From: Lichenostomus cassidix
Lineage: Eukaryota > Chordata > Aves > Passeriformes > Meliphagidae
Length of the DNA stretch: 64,000 nucleotides
NCBI GenBank assembly: GCA_008360975.2
Contig: CM039211.1
Coordinates: 49,164,077 to 49,228,076 of the forward strand
Direction of reading: 5' to 3'
The position numbers and the translations under genes were made by a program. Shown here in pieces: positions 49,328-62,001 of the stretch (its first letter is position 1; each line of letters opens with the position of its first letter). The notes beneath the pieces are model-generated. The model searched no databases. It was not told the DNA's origin and was given only the letters and a program-made list of their open reading frames with translations.

Positions 49328-52300
49328 GTAAGTTACTGGATTTGTTACGTGGTTTAAAACTGCAGCATTAGAGCAGCTATTGCAATAATGGTGAGGTGGT
49401 TGAATTAATTTTTACAGTAGCTGTAATGCTTACATTGAATGATGTTGTATTTCATAGGGACTGTGTTTTGAATGGGAACAAGGAAGTACTGATATTTGCA
49501 GGAATTCAGATTCTTACGGACACAGCAACATGTCTGACAAGAGTTGTCAGGTTGCTAAATACTTGGCTCCTTCTAGTTCTATCACTTCACTCAGGAATCT
49601 TGCTTTTATTCCAAACAGGCATTTAGATTGCTGTAAAAACAACGGAGAAATGGGTCATTGGTCTGTGTTACTTGAAATGAGAGGACTAACAGATGTTTTA
49701 TACCGGTGTGGTAACAATTGAGTTAGGGCTCACACTGGGCAGGGTGCTAATGTAATGGCAGCTGTGGTGGGGAGAAATGAGAGCACAGTTGTCCTGGTCC
49801 TGTCTCACATTTAGATGTTACATGTAAGCAGACAAAAAGAGCAGGTATTCTGTATATGAAGTATAATGTAAGAACAGACATATAGAGCAGTGAGCTTGAG
49901 TAACAGCAAAAATTGTGATTAAGTCAAATAGTTAAGGTTTGGTTTTTTTTTTTTTAATAGGTGGGTATAAATCAAAGTATTTGCAACTTAATAACTTAGG
50001 AGGTGACTGCTTCAATTGGGCATTGACTTTGCAGGATTGAAAAAAAAAGTGACCATTAGAAAAAATGCCTTCATCATTTAAAAATTCCATGCTGTGGAAA
50101 TATTTTTAATATTCGTGCATTTACAATGGCTGCAAAAGGCTCAGAGACTGAAGAGTAATGGTTTAAAGACAAGAGAGTGATCCTTCCTTTGTAAGATTAT
50201 TTTGTTTGGATTACTTGGGTTTCTCCTTTCATTTGTGCTGATCGAATAGCTGATTTACTAAAGAGTAGCAGTCCTGTCCTCTCATCAGTTTGTTTTGCAC
50301 TCATACAGAACAAATCTAACCTCATAGCAAGCCAGTTAGGCAAGTTACATTCATTGTGTTCTGCAAGAGCATTTGTGGAGAAGTTGCTAGAAGAGTGAGG
50401 GGAAGGGGGTGATTGGCCCTTTTAACTAGGAACCATCTTCTAAATCAGCTCTACTATCACAAGAAATCATATAATGCTTTAGGTCAGCCCTTTTTCAGCT
50501 GGGTTCCCTCATACTAATTCAAATGTGTTTTATTGCTTGCAAAACTGTTGTTGTGTTTCTTTTTCTTCATGCAATACTGAATTGCTGTCTTGGGTCAAAT
50601 ATATTTGTGTTGCACATAGCAGCACTAAATTATTAGAGTTTGAAAATTATTTTTTTCAATATTTACACTTTCAAGTGATATATCAGAATGTATCAACACA
50701 AAAATACTTTGAAACATTCAGCTCTTCTATCTATTATTATGTTAGACAGCTCAATGAAAACGTACGTTATCTAATCAGTAAACCTGTAAAACACTGACAC
50801 CTACTCAGAATAGTAGGAACTTCAGACTTTCTCAGCTGTGTACTAAGTAAACAACTTTTGCTTTGTATAAAGAACTTGCTGACTTGTTCAACTGCTCTGG
50901 TTGCAAGGCTTGACCTCAACAGCTGCTTGTTACTCAAAGAATTTTGAAAGCCATACAAGTAATGACATTGAGATAATAGGCAACAGTTTAAGTATGTAAT
51001 GCTTCAAAGAACCAACCCATCATAGGAAAAGCTGACAAACATCCCCATGACCAGTCAGCCAAATTGAAATGGAAGTGGTAATTGATACCATGGGTTATCA
51101 CTGTAATGGGTTTGTCACACAGCAATCTAAAATACTCATTTTTTTTTAATTGAGGGCAAATAATTGGACAGCTTGAAGTTGCAGTACTCAGCTTCCAGGA
51201 CTTGACATCTGGACTATTGACATCTGTTCTTTTCAAGGCATCAAACCTAAACATTAATTGAACAGAACAAATACACAGAGGATTACAAAGAAAAGGTCAG
51301 AGGAGAGGCTCCTGAGAGCCATCTTGTTGCCATGCTCTGCTGAGGTTGTGCACAGTCAGGGAACAGTTTTGTTTGTTTTAACATGGCAGACTCACAGTAT
51401 GCTATAATCTATTTTTGTTTTTCAAGTAAAATACTGTTAGATGCCTGATAATTCCAATAAAGAAAAGAAATTTTCTAGGTTTTTTTAAATCTATGTATTT
51501 CCCATGACAATTGATTCCACTTTCATTTGGTATTTCTGTATCTTGAAACCCAAACTTTAAAGTAATATTCCTGTAATATTAGAGTAATATTAAAGTAATA
51601 GTAGAGCTGATGAAGAAATGCACAGGACTCTAATCTTCCCAGAGACATAAGCATTAAGTGGCAAGTTCTTATTAATATTACAGCATCAATTTAAGTTTTA
51701 CTTCCCCCAGAGTTCTGTGATGTTTCTCTCCTGGAGATTGCTGCCTCTATGGCAGAGTGGGCAGAAAGTAACTTGTAGCTAGACCTTTGCTGCTTCAGTG
51801 TTGTCTGTTGCTGTACCTAAATTAAGTAAGGCTTTGTGTTGCTAAACTTTATGCTGCTACTTTGGATGCAGGGGTTTTTTTTTTCCCATTTCACTAATTC
51901 TTCTGTGAAGACATTAGCTTGGCAGACAAGTGGAGATGATACTGAAACTCCTGAAGCTTCTGACTTTTGACAGACTTGCCCAAGAGTAGTGGTTTATCAC
52001 AGAAACCTGGAAAAAGTTACCAGTTTTTACTATCAAAGTACAGTTTGTCTTGTACACTTCTTTCAGAGAAAAAGAGTGTGAAGTTAAATATATTGCAAGC
52101 CTACCTCATGTTTTAACAATTGAGTTCACACTCCTTTGTAAAATTACTGAACCTCCATTTTCTTCCAGTTATATTTTTTCATCATTACCCTGTGTCATGG
52201 TGACTTTTTTACTTCATTGTAAAGCTGAAAAGTAATTAAAATAAATAATACAAAGTTTTCCAACTCTTTAGAAGAGTTTGTGTTAAGGTAATTATGAATC

Positions 52301-52509
52301 TCTGTAATGGTGATATATATAATGTGTATATATAATGGTATATATGTACTTTTTCACCATCATTTAACAGAAAGATTCTAGATGCTGTCTTGTTCAATGC
52401 CTTGTTGAAAAACAAACCTCAGCTGAATTGGGTTTGACTTTCTTTAATTGCAAATGAATTTAAATTTAATTTGAATATGACTAATCCAATTATTTTAATT
52501 TTTGTTTAG
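49328..52509. other. ZNG1 intron 6
   Basis: 3.2 kb with nothing recognised other than AT-rich simple sequence near 52310-52350. Confidence 0.7.
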
Positions 52510-52556
52510 CACTTGACAGAGGAGAAACCAGAAGGCCTTATCAACGAAGCATCTCG
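52510..52556 (+). CDS. ZNG1: ZNG1 exon 7
   Basis: A 47-nt exon encoding residues 163-177, HLTEEKPEGLINEAS, plus two bases of Arg178. The acceptor is tgtttag and the donor gtatgg. Human reads HLTEEKPDGLINEAT. Confidence 0.95.
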
Positions 52557-53313
52557 GTATGGATGTAGAACTTAATTTTATATATCACAGTTAGGACTTG
52601 AACTGTATAGAAGTTCATTGGAAATGGCTTCTTTCTCTTTTATAGGGCATTTTCCTCCTGCTTTGCTTAAACCAAGGTAGATTGGTGTGATGAGGTAACA
52701 TACAGAAAAGTAACTTCATGCTCCGTTTGATCTTTCTGCCAAGATCTGACTTTCCTATTCTAAGAGTGATGGGATTTTATTTGATTGGATGGGAAGCACC
52801 TGTGTTGGGGGGAATTAAAAATTTCATGTTAGGATCTATCATGCTTGAAGGAGAACTGGAGGTAGAGGGATACGTTTTATTAAATATGGAGACATAATAG
52901 TTAAGGGTAATTGTAACAGTTGAAGTCTGCATAAAACAAAGAGACTTCAAGTATCCCCTTACAAGGACTACATGCAAGACAAATAGGGATTTGTGAAGTT
53001 ATTAAATCACTAAGCACTGTGGATTAGATGACATAAAAAACCCCACCAAACAAACAAACAAAAACCCAACCCTGAAACAAAATAATCTAGCAAGCCTTGA
53101 TTTAGTCTCTTAGAGCGCAGAAGAACACATTGAGGAGAAGCCAGTAGTACTTTAGTCATTGTCCATGATCGAGTTTGATTAATGCTTACGCTTCTGTACT
53201 AACAATGTTCATGCTATCTTTTGGGGCCATGGGAAAGATGGTATTTGTACCTTACAGATAAAGTATTTGTTTGTGTTGTCTTTTTCTCTCTTTCTTTTTT
53301 TCTTAATACATAG

Positions 53314-53400
53314 GCAGGTTGCATTAGCTGATCTTATAATCATCAATAAAACAGATTTGGTTTCAGAGGAAGAATTGAATAAAGTCAAAACATCTGTGAG
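53314..53400 (+). CDS. ZNG1: ZNG1 exon 8
   Basis: Encodes residues 178-206, RQVALADLIIINKTDLVSEE then ELNKVKTSV, plus two bases of Arg207. N189-K-T-D192 is the guanine-recognition motif. The acceptor is acatag and the donor gtatga. Confidence 0.96.
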
Positions 53401-54201
53401 GTATGAAACTTTTGGCATAACTCTAACACTGTATTGCCTCAAAAATTAATTTAAGCATAGTTACTTCTTGATGTTTGAATAGAAATTAGATCTCATGATT
53501 AGGTTGACACAAATTGATGAGCTTATAAGGGAAAAGAGACTGCCTCTTTCTAAAGGTATTCCAATACTTCTGTATGCTTACATAATCTTAGCATTTTGCC
53601 TATTTAGGTAAGATTTGATATTTACTAAGGACAGGCCTTTGTCTTTACTGTTCATGTTTTTACATTTCTGAGCAGTTGTTGCCATTTTTCTGAATTAGCA
53701 GAAGGGAAAAAAATCTGCTGGTATATATGATTTCCCTAGCAAATGCAAAGATACATGGAGGAAGTCCCAAACAATTGTCATGGGAACAGAAGAACCAATG
53801 GTCTGAATCAAATTAGTGATCTAAGATATGACCCTTTTCTGTCAATACCATGGTAAGCCAAATTAAACATTAAAAATTTTAAATACTTTACAACTGTATT
53901 AGTTGTTTGAAATATGAATATGAAAATAAAAATGCTTACACCTGGCAGAATATATAATGAAGAGCTTTGTATAGGAAAATACTGTTCTCACTGGTAGCAT
54001 CTTTTTGTCAGAACTTATGAAGTTCTCCAGCTGTGAGTGGAAACCAAATATCTCAACCCAAATATTTGATGGTTATTTAACAAGTTGGTAACAGAGTTGG
54101 GGTGCACTTTCACGTGATGCTGTTGTCCATGGTTAACATAGTTAAACAATATATCATGGTTGTATTTTCATCTAACTAATGATTTTTCTGTTTTATTTTA
54201 G

Positions 54202-54246
54202 GTCAATAAATGGACTTGTTAAAATTCTAGAGACACAAAGATCAAG
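54202..54246 (+). CDS. ZNG1: ZNG1 exon 9
   Basis: A 45-nt exon encoding residues 207-221, RSINGLVKILETQRS, plus two bases of Arg222. The acceptor is attttag and the donor gtatta. It matches human RSINGLGQILETQRS. Confidence 0.95.
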
Positions 54247-56798
54247 GTATTAAATGGCCACTATTACTAGGTACTAGATCCTACTTCTTCTGTGACAGTT
54301 TTAAGTGTTCTATTAGATCAGCTTGATTAAAGGAAAACTGTTAGAAAGGAAAACTATGCATTAGAAATATTTAACCCAATGTTTATTTTATGAATAAGCA
54401 TCTAGAAAAAATACTGTTTTCTGAGGAAGTAAAAATGTGTTTTTAACTTATAGCTCTTTGTTAGTGTTCATACCACAGAATCCCAAAATAAATAAGGTAA
54501 AATGAGTATGGTTTTGAGTATGGTAAGACAGCACAGTGGGTCATCTGGTCCACCCTTCTTGCCAAGCAGGGTTGTCCTAGAACATGTGACACAGGGTTGT
54601 GTCCAGATGGTTCTTGAATATCACCAGTGAGGGAGATTCCACAACCTTTTCAGGCAATCTGTTCCAGTCCTTGGTCACCTGCACAGTAAAGAAGTTCCTC
54701 CTCATGTTCTGGTGGAACTTCCTGTGCATCAGTTTCTGCCCATTGCCTCTTGTCCTTCTGCTTAGCACCACTGAGAAGAGCCTGGCTCCATCATCTTGGC
54801 ACCCTCCCTTCAGATACTTGTATACCTTCATGAGGTCCTCTGTCAGTCATCTCTTTGAGGCTGAACATGCCCACCTCCTTCAGCCTTTCCTCATTAGTGA
54901 GGTGCTCCAGTCCCTTAATTATCTTTGGATTAATTATCCTGGATTCCCTCCAGGAGTTCCATTTCTCCCCTGTACTGTGGAGCCCAGAACTGCACACAGC
55001 ACTCCAGGCACAGCCTCACCAGGGCTGAGCAGAGGGGCAAGGCCACCTTCCACGACCTGCGTATTGCCCTTCGGGACAGGGTTGGCCTTCTTGGCCACAA
55101 AGATAACACTGTTAACCAACCTTGTAACTGAAGAGCAGCTTGCAAGGACAGCTTGGTTGTGAGCTAGTAACTGGTCATGTGCACTATAATGCTTTCCTTC
55201 TATTGTGTCACCTTAAATATTATTCTTATGACTGGTGCTGCAAAATAAGTTATTACTACAAAATCACTTTAAAAGCAGTGGAAGTTACAAGAATGAGGAA
55301 AATCATTGCACTTGTTTTTGCTAATTTTAATTGAAATTCTGACTCAGATTTTTTCTTTAATAAGGATTTAAGTGGATATTGTATTCCCAGGAGTGTGTAT
55401 TAGGAGAGCAGTGTATCTTCCAGACTGCTAGGATTGATTTGTGCACTTTTACATCAATTACTGCATTACTGTGGTAAATGTTCGTATAATACAGGTTCTT
55501 GATTTAAGCACATTTAAAGGGAAGATAATAGTCATAACCTTAATAATGTATACTTGGCTTTTTAACATTATTGTCAAATGTAGTTAGAAACTGTAGAGAA
55601 AAATACTTGCTCTTCTTGAGTGATCATGTAGGACCAACTTTGAATAAGATAGGAAACTACATGCCTTGTGTTTTAAATATCTATTGGGGGAGATCCAATA
55701 TGTGATCTCTTCACAAATTGTGTGGTGTCTGATGCCAGCTAGCACTATATTTTGAATATGAGAGAAACTGAACCTCAGATTCAGTCCTCAATGACAACTC
55801 TTCTCTACTTGTAAATATTCTTCAGTAAATGACACATAGGGTCTCTTCCGTTATGAAACACTCTAAAAGTGAAATAAGTACAAAATTAATTAATTGGAAT
55901 TTTGTTTGATAACATACCCTTTTTAATTAGGGGTTTTGTCCCTCAAAAGCTCACATTTAAAAAGAGAGTGTTTCTACGTGGCTTTTTAGAGCACTGGTGA
56001 GAACAACTGGCACTGAGCTGGTCATGAATTTTACACAGGAATTGTTTATGTGTACTACATTATAAATCTTCCATCTTAGAAACTGCTTTGTGAAACTACC
56101 ATTGAATGTAAAAGTTTAATCATTCTGGTTACACTCCAGAGGTGTTTTTTCTTTACCTCTCATATTCTTTGTATTTAGCCACATGTAATTAATTGCATTT
56201 GAAAAGCTATTAGTTGCCATTAGCAGTGAAATCTATAGTCTGTATTACTTTGTAAAAAAAGTTTCTTATGCAAGTTTATAGGTAGCCATTCTTATAAGCA
56301 GATATGATCAGTACTGCCCATTCTGTATTAAATTTTTCATTTGTCTGTTTCAAATTGTAGAGTTGAAATTCCTCACAGTAGTGCTTGCCATATAAAGTTA
56401 TTTCAGTTTTGTTTGCTAACAGTGTGTCAATATAAGCTATGTATGTTCAGGGGTTTGTGTCTGTCTTGAGAGGCTCAAGGTTCCTTTTCCCACTTAGGGA
56501 AAATCATTTATTATTCAGGCATCCAATATAAGGGATTTTGTAATCTTTTTGGGAAATACCTTGGATTTTACTGTATTTTCTAAAATTCTGTTTCTGTGCT
56601 TACATATTACTGTGTAAATAAACAAAACATTTCCTTGTAGAAGACAGTACAAATCACTAATATCCAAAAATAAGGCTAAGTGTTAATGGCATTAATCTGA
56701 GAGACAGGAAAAGAAACATAGGGTTTAGGGGACATCTCTAAAACTTGATATTTAAATACATCAAAAATACAAAGCTTTCTTTTTTCCTCTCTGTTTAG
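54247..56798. other. ZNG1 intron 9
   Basis: Contains the antisense CR1 at about 54470-55135; nothing else recognised. Confidence 0.75.
54470..55135 (-). mobile_element. CR1 LINE 3' fragment, antisense
   Basis: The minus strand reads as a CR1 3' region. On the plus strand this appears as the 3' end (ccacagaatcccaaaataaa), gttcttgaatatcaccagtg, tcctcatgttctggtggaac and cagcactccaggcacagcct. The element is 5'-truncated near 55135. Frames on it are degraded CR1 coding remnants. Edges are approximate. Confidence 0.88.
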
Positions 56799-56855
56799 AG
56801 TTGATCTCTCTAATGTCTTGGACCTACATGCTTTTGACAGTCTATCTGGAGTAAG
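56799..56855 (+). CDS. ZNG1: ZNG1 exon 10
   Basis: A 57-nt exon encoding residues 222-240, RVDLSNVLDLHAFDSLSGV, plus two bases of Ser241. The acceptor is tgtttag and the donor gtatgg. An alternative gtaagg donor 5 nt earlier would shift the frame; only the chosen one joins correctly to exon 11. Confidence 0.95.
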
Positions 56856-59855
56856 GTATGGTGATAATTTTGCTGTCTTGTATTAGAAAGAGTATCCATT
56901 GTATAAATACATGTATAAAACAGATACATGCAAATCCTGGCTCAAATTTGCATCTGAGTTTCTGTTAGAAATTGTGGTTTAGTCTGTCCTGTCTAGACCA
57001 GGACTGTCACTTTTCAAAAACTATCACTTTATAAGTGGTAATATAAAACGTAATTTGTACCCTTTTCAAATGCCTGCAAAAAGCTTTTTGACCTTATGAA
57101 AAAAGATCAGTGAGCCAGACTGGGTGTGGTTGGTTTGCTTTTTTCCCCCAAATGCAAGCTTTTATTTAATATCAGTATTATATTTGTACCTTCTTTCCTG
57201 GTTCTCTTAAAGCATTTCAAAATTTTTCCCCTTCATATCATGATGCACTGCAGGCCTCCTTAGATTTCACAGCAAAGAGTGAGGGACTGAGGTTCCACAT
57301 CAAACAAAGGCTCTGCAAATTCTGTTCACTGTGTTTCACATTCCTGTTGGTTTTTTTTTAATGTCAAATGCATGCTTCAGTATCCTAGATAGGTGTAGAA
57401 GTAAAATTTGAAGGAAGGGGTCTTTCTGTTCATTTTTTGTGCTGAAGTTGAGCAAAGAGAGTGAGGAATACTGGAGCAATCATTAAGGAAAGGGGGGAAT
57501 ATGCTGTTGAGGGCAGTATAAGCTTCATTTTTCTTCCGGGATGCACACTTTTCACTTCAGGTAAGGAGCTTCTCCCTTCTCTTACTCACAGAAGGGAGAA
57601 GTTGCAGGACATGCAAATGAGTATTCTCTGTTAGATGACATGTGCTTGTGAGACTTCCTTCTGAACTGGTACTGTACAATCAAAATGACAGCTGTTTTCA
57701 GGGGTTTTTTTGCTGGCACTGGCTTTTGTCTGATCAGTGAAATACTGTAATGCATGTTTCAAGATTGCTACCAATGGCAGCATCACGGAAATACCAAACT
57801 ACGCATCCAAAAGAGAGTTAAGAGAGGAGGGAGACCAGTGTATCCTTCAGAGGCAATAGATAACTCAGTTCGTAAGCCACATCATAAACCCATGTTCTGA
57901 TCTTGTAATATATCAGCTAACTGAATGGACTCCTGCTGGAACCACACAACAGGGATAAAGCAGTAAGAAGATGTGAACCAGAAAAGTATCATTCTTGATA
58001 ACAGCAATTCACTGTTAGATCTGATTACTTGTAGTATTAGGTGGTGCTCTGCAAAGTTTACTAGGAAGTGCTGCACTCTGCAGATCTGAGAAAATCCGTA
58101 AGGAGCTGACAAAAGAAATCATTATTGCCTTCCTCAGTCTAGTCTTCTCTCTTATCTCAGTCAGTTACTTTAGAGCTTCTCGATACTTGGTATTAAAACA
58201 GAGGAAACACTCTAAAATGTCAGCATTTAAAGACAAATTCTAAAAGTACCAGGAAGACAGTAAATGACTTAAATGAAATACAGGTTTTTTTACTTATGTT
58301 TGAACTCTGCATAGCTTACTCTGTTTTCAGTTCATAAATAAAAGAAATTCTTACATAAAATATTAGTGGTGGTTTCTGCACCATCATGTGAGCAGGAAAG
58401 CTCTGGTCCAGCACCACTTGAGCACAAATACACACCAGTGCACTAATAAATATCTTCTTTTAACTGTATACTGAAGTGAGGATTTCTGTCAGTATAGCAG
58501 ACAGACACAACATCTGATTGGTGTGACTGTATGCCAGAACCTTGTAGTCTGTATATACCCTGAAGTCACAGAAACACATCAAGAATTCTGGATTCTGTGG
58601 AGGGCAGTGTGAGACTAAGACAGCAAAGCAAAGCAGATTGGAGAAGCAGAAATGTGAAATGTTATTTTCTGTAGCAGACAGTATCTTTTTTCCCCACCGT
58701 AAAGGCTTCTTAAAATTTACATCAAGTTAGGAAGAGGGATTTGAATGGACAGTCATCTCTGAGGTGGCAGAGAGCCATCATCATAGTGACTTTTGCTGCA
58801 GTATTTCTTCTCTGCATGTTATTCACAAGACAGAGAGAAAACAGAAACAGTACAGAAGATGGTATTTGAAGAAATTTTGTGCTATCTTGATTAACCGAGA
58901 TGGATGTGGATGTGAAATCTAAAGCTGCAGTAAAATTTTACGTTGTCACAGAAAAAGGTACAGTAAGGCCCTAAATACTAGTTTACAAAAGAAGTCCCCA
59001 AGTTCCTTTATCGAGTAGAGAGGACCTGTTTTAAGTTAGCAGGCACACTGCATAGTAGAAGTTAGCTGTACAGCTGAGAAGTGGAAGCTGGTATATAGTA
59101 TTTCACTTAATTACAGATTTCATTCTCACAAACAACAGCTTTTTATGTTCTTTTCTGTCGCTGTTGAGCCGCTAGCAGAGAAAAAGACCCGAGTTCTCAG
59201 TGTGACAAGAAAGAGAGCATTTATTATTTTGATTTCAATATATATAGACTTTTCAGAGGTCACCCACATTGGTCAGTCAGAAACGTCCCCCTAGGCCTGA
59301 TTGGCCAGGCCTGAACTGTCCAAATCTTGAGACACTGTTTCAAAACCATCCAAACTTTATCTTTGTTTATAGAACACAGGAGGATGTTCTCACAGGAAAG
59401 ACCTGTGCTAGCCACACTTTTCTTCTTGATTTTCAAATAATTTTAAAGTTTTTTTTAAAAAATCAGCATCTAGTGATAAATTCTAGTGGTTTATTTTTTC
59501 TTGCTTGCTTTAATGATGTAGTTTGTCTGTTTCCTCAAAGGAATATCGAGGGTGTTGAATTAATTGAAGTATAAATATTTTTAATGCTGAAGATACTGCA
59601 GATCAGGACTATAATTCTCTATACGTTGTAAGAACCCAAATGTTTCTAACACAAACAACTATCTGTCAAACATAATTAAGCATTTCTATTTTGAAATTAA
59701 AATTGAATAAACAGTTGCAGCTTATTCTGATATGTAGTCTGTCTTTGATATTTCAGTTTTGCTCTGTGATACTGGAATTTTTTAGATTTCGAATTAACGA
59801 CATTTTGCCCACCCTACTCAAATGCAAGGTTTAACTTTTTAAAACTTACTTTCAG
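56856..59855. other. ZNG1 intron 10
   Basis: 3.0 kb. Contains the 261-bp solo LTR at 59156-59416. Nothing else recognised. Confidence 0.75.
59156..59416 (-). mobile_element. Solo LTR (261 bp) with 6-bp target duplication
   Basis: Bounded by TGTCGC and GCCACA, that is TGTGGC...GCGACA on the minus strand. It is flanked on both sides by CTTTTC (59150-59155 and 59417-59422), a perfect 6-bp duplication. On the minus strand an aataaa near the 3' end is followed by an R/U5-like tail of about 60 bp. Six-base duplications are usual for the avian class II (ERVK-like) group, so that class is likely. No internal retroviral sequence is present. Confidence 0.88.
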
Positions 59856-59907
59856 TTTGCAGAAAAAGCTTGAGCATGTAAAGACAACACATGCGCATCT
59901 AGATAAG
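59856..59907 (+). CDS. ZNG1: ZNG1 exon 11
   Basis: Encodes residues 241-258, SLQKKLEHVKTTHAHLDK. The acceptor is ctttcag and the donor gtaatt. The segment KTTHAHLD differs from human PGTQPHLD; this linker before the C-terminal domain is the most variable part seen in the gene. Confidence 0.94.
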
Positions 59908-61775
59908 GTAATTACCAAAAATACTGCTTTGATGGGTTGTTCATGCTGTGCATGCTTATTGTGTTACTATTTCAGGTTTCAGTTAGGAGTAACATGTTCT
60001 AAGGTATTTGGAAGATTACCTAGAATACATAAAGGAATGTGCTTTGTTGTAGATGGATTCTAAATGGCTGTATTAAGTCTCACTTTCAAAAATAGCTTAT
60101 AGGCTTTCAGTGCTCCAGACAGTCACATCATTTGTTGATTCACATGAAGAGTATTAGTGAAACAAATAAAACTATTTTTTAAAGTATTTGCAGAAACAAG
60201 TCCTCAGCTTGTAGCCTACCTATCCGGTTGGTTTTCTGTCCAAAACAAAATCTGTGTGGTTGAATTGTCAGTCACAGTTCTCCTTGGGGTATCCCTAGGA
60301 GGCAGGGGTTCACCCATAGGCTAGAAGTTCTCTCAGTAGCTGCAAAATGTAAAAACTTCTGTTCTTGTAAGGTATCATAGAAAAGTGTGCTTTCCTTCAG
60401 AAATTTTGTGTGATTAAATTTAATTTTCAGGTTAAAGTGTGATGCATACAATGCCTATGCTTTTCTTTTTGAACTGCAGATCTTGACTGTGAAGTTGCTA
60501 GTGTTGAACAGGAAAAGGCCAATGTAATCTAAGTTTGGGACTAAAGATTAAATATAAAATCAGTTTCATGCTTAATTATAGTTGCAATGATAATATTGAT
60601 AGTTTCTGTTTAATTAAAATGTCTTAAATATGCCCAGTTATAGAGTCTTAGTAGATCCCTGAAGTAGATAAAAAAATTAAGTAGAAGCCTTTCTGAATGT
60701 AAGGAATTACTAAGGAAATTATTGTTAGTTTTATAGTGTGGAGCCATTCAACCAGTAGGAAACAGAGAGAATTCATTGTTACTATCTCTGTTTAGTATAC
60801 CACCTACATATTTGATTGTTGAGACATTTGAGGCATAAATGAGGGCAGAACACTTCTCACAGAAGGCTGCAACTCCTTGTTGGATGATAAAATGTAAAAT
60901 AAGGTGGCTTTTTACCTTCATGTGGAAGGTCAACAGAAGCAAACTGCACTATGCTTGGAGCACAGTGAACTTTTGTATACCATGTTTTGAAGCTGCTTGG
61001 AGTATTAGCTCTTGGTTGTTAAGATAAGTTTACTTGGTCATTAGATAAGCATTTGCTGCTTGTTGATTTAATTCTTTTTCCTTGAGTTAGACTAGTCAAC
61101 TGAAGGTAGTTGTTTGAAAGGATTGTAGGAAGTAATTCTCTCTCTGTTCTTCCATACCACTGAGCTGTTACAGTGACAAAAATAAGACTTATTACTTATT
61201 TTTTAGATAAATTATTAATTTTAAACTACATGTTTTATTTTCATATTTTCTTTTGATAATAATTGATCCTGAACAGTAAGATTATGGTTGCTTTGGAATA
61301 AAACTTAATTTCAGATATCTTTATTTTCTGAATTTATTCCTACTTAGCATGTATATAAATAGCTTTTCATGAGAAGCAAGTAAGGTTGCCTCCTTTGAAA
61401 ACTATGTTGATTATTTTTTGTCTGATAGAATTGTGATGAAGAGGGGTATGCCAAGAAAAGAGCATTCTTACCCATATTTGAAAGCTTGATTATAATCTAC
61501 ATAGTCTCTACAGCCAAGAATTATGTGGTATCAGCTGATGGCATTAAACTGTTCAAAGTATTGCATATCCCCTCTAAGTGCACACCCAAACAGAAAAAAA
61601 AAGTAGAGCTTAATTTAGCAAATTAGAGCAGAACAGAAGTAGAGATTTTTCTTTTTTGTTTGGTGTCACATACTTGCCTTTTCATGAGGCCAAATTATAA
61701 AGAACACTTTCTGAAATTACTGTAATGAGTTGTTTATTCAGTGTGGTAATAATAAGTGTATCTTCCCATTTGCAG
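59908..61775. other. ZNG1 intron 11
   Basis: 1.9 kb with no exon or repeat family recognised. Confidence 0.7.
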
Positions 61776-61844
61776 GCTATAATTACAGTAACATTTGAAG
61801 TTCCGGGAAATATAAAAGAAGAAAACTTAAATCTCTTTATTCAG
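61776..61844 (+). CDS. ZNG1: ZNG1 exon 12
   Basis: Encodes residues 259-281, AIITVTFEVPGNIKEENLNL then FIQ, the first strand and helix of the CobW C-terminal domain. The acceptor is ttgcag and the donor gtacgt. The intron to exon 13 is only 91 nt. Confidence 0.95.
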
Positions 61845-61935
61845 GTACGTAATACATCACTGTCAACTCAAAAAATCATTGTGGCTTGTCATAGAAACTA
61901 GTATTTTGCTTATGAAACAACTTTTCTTTTCATAG

Positions 61936-62001
61936 AATCTTCTATGGGAGAAGAATGTGAAAGATAAGACTGGGTGCCCCATGGATGTCATAAGACTGAA
62001 G
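61936..62001 (+). CDS. ZNG1: ZNG1 exon 13
   Basis: Encodes residues 282-303, NLLWEKNVKDKTGCPMDVIR then LK, in the CobW C-terminal domain. The acceptor is catag and the donor gttagt. Confidence 0.95.

Noticed and set aside
54599..55162. A 187-codon open frame on the plus strand in ZNG1 intron 9
   Set aside because: It is the wrong strand of an antisense CR1 3' fragment.
56851..56856. An alternative gtaagg donor in ZNG1 exon 10
   Set aside because: Ending the exon 5 nt earlier shifts the frame into exon 11. The donor at 56856 gives the conserved Ser-Leu-Gln-Lys-Lys join.
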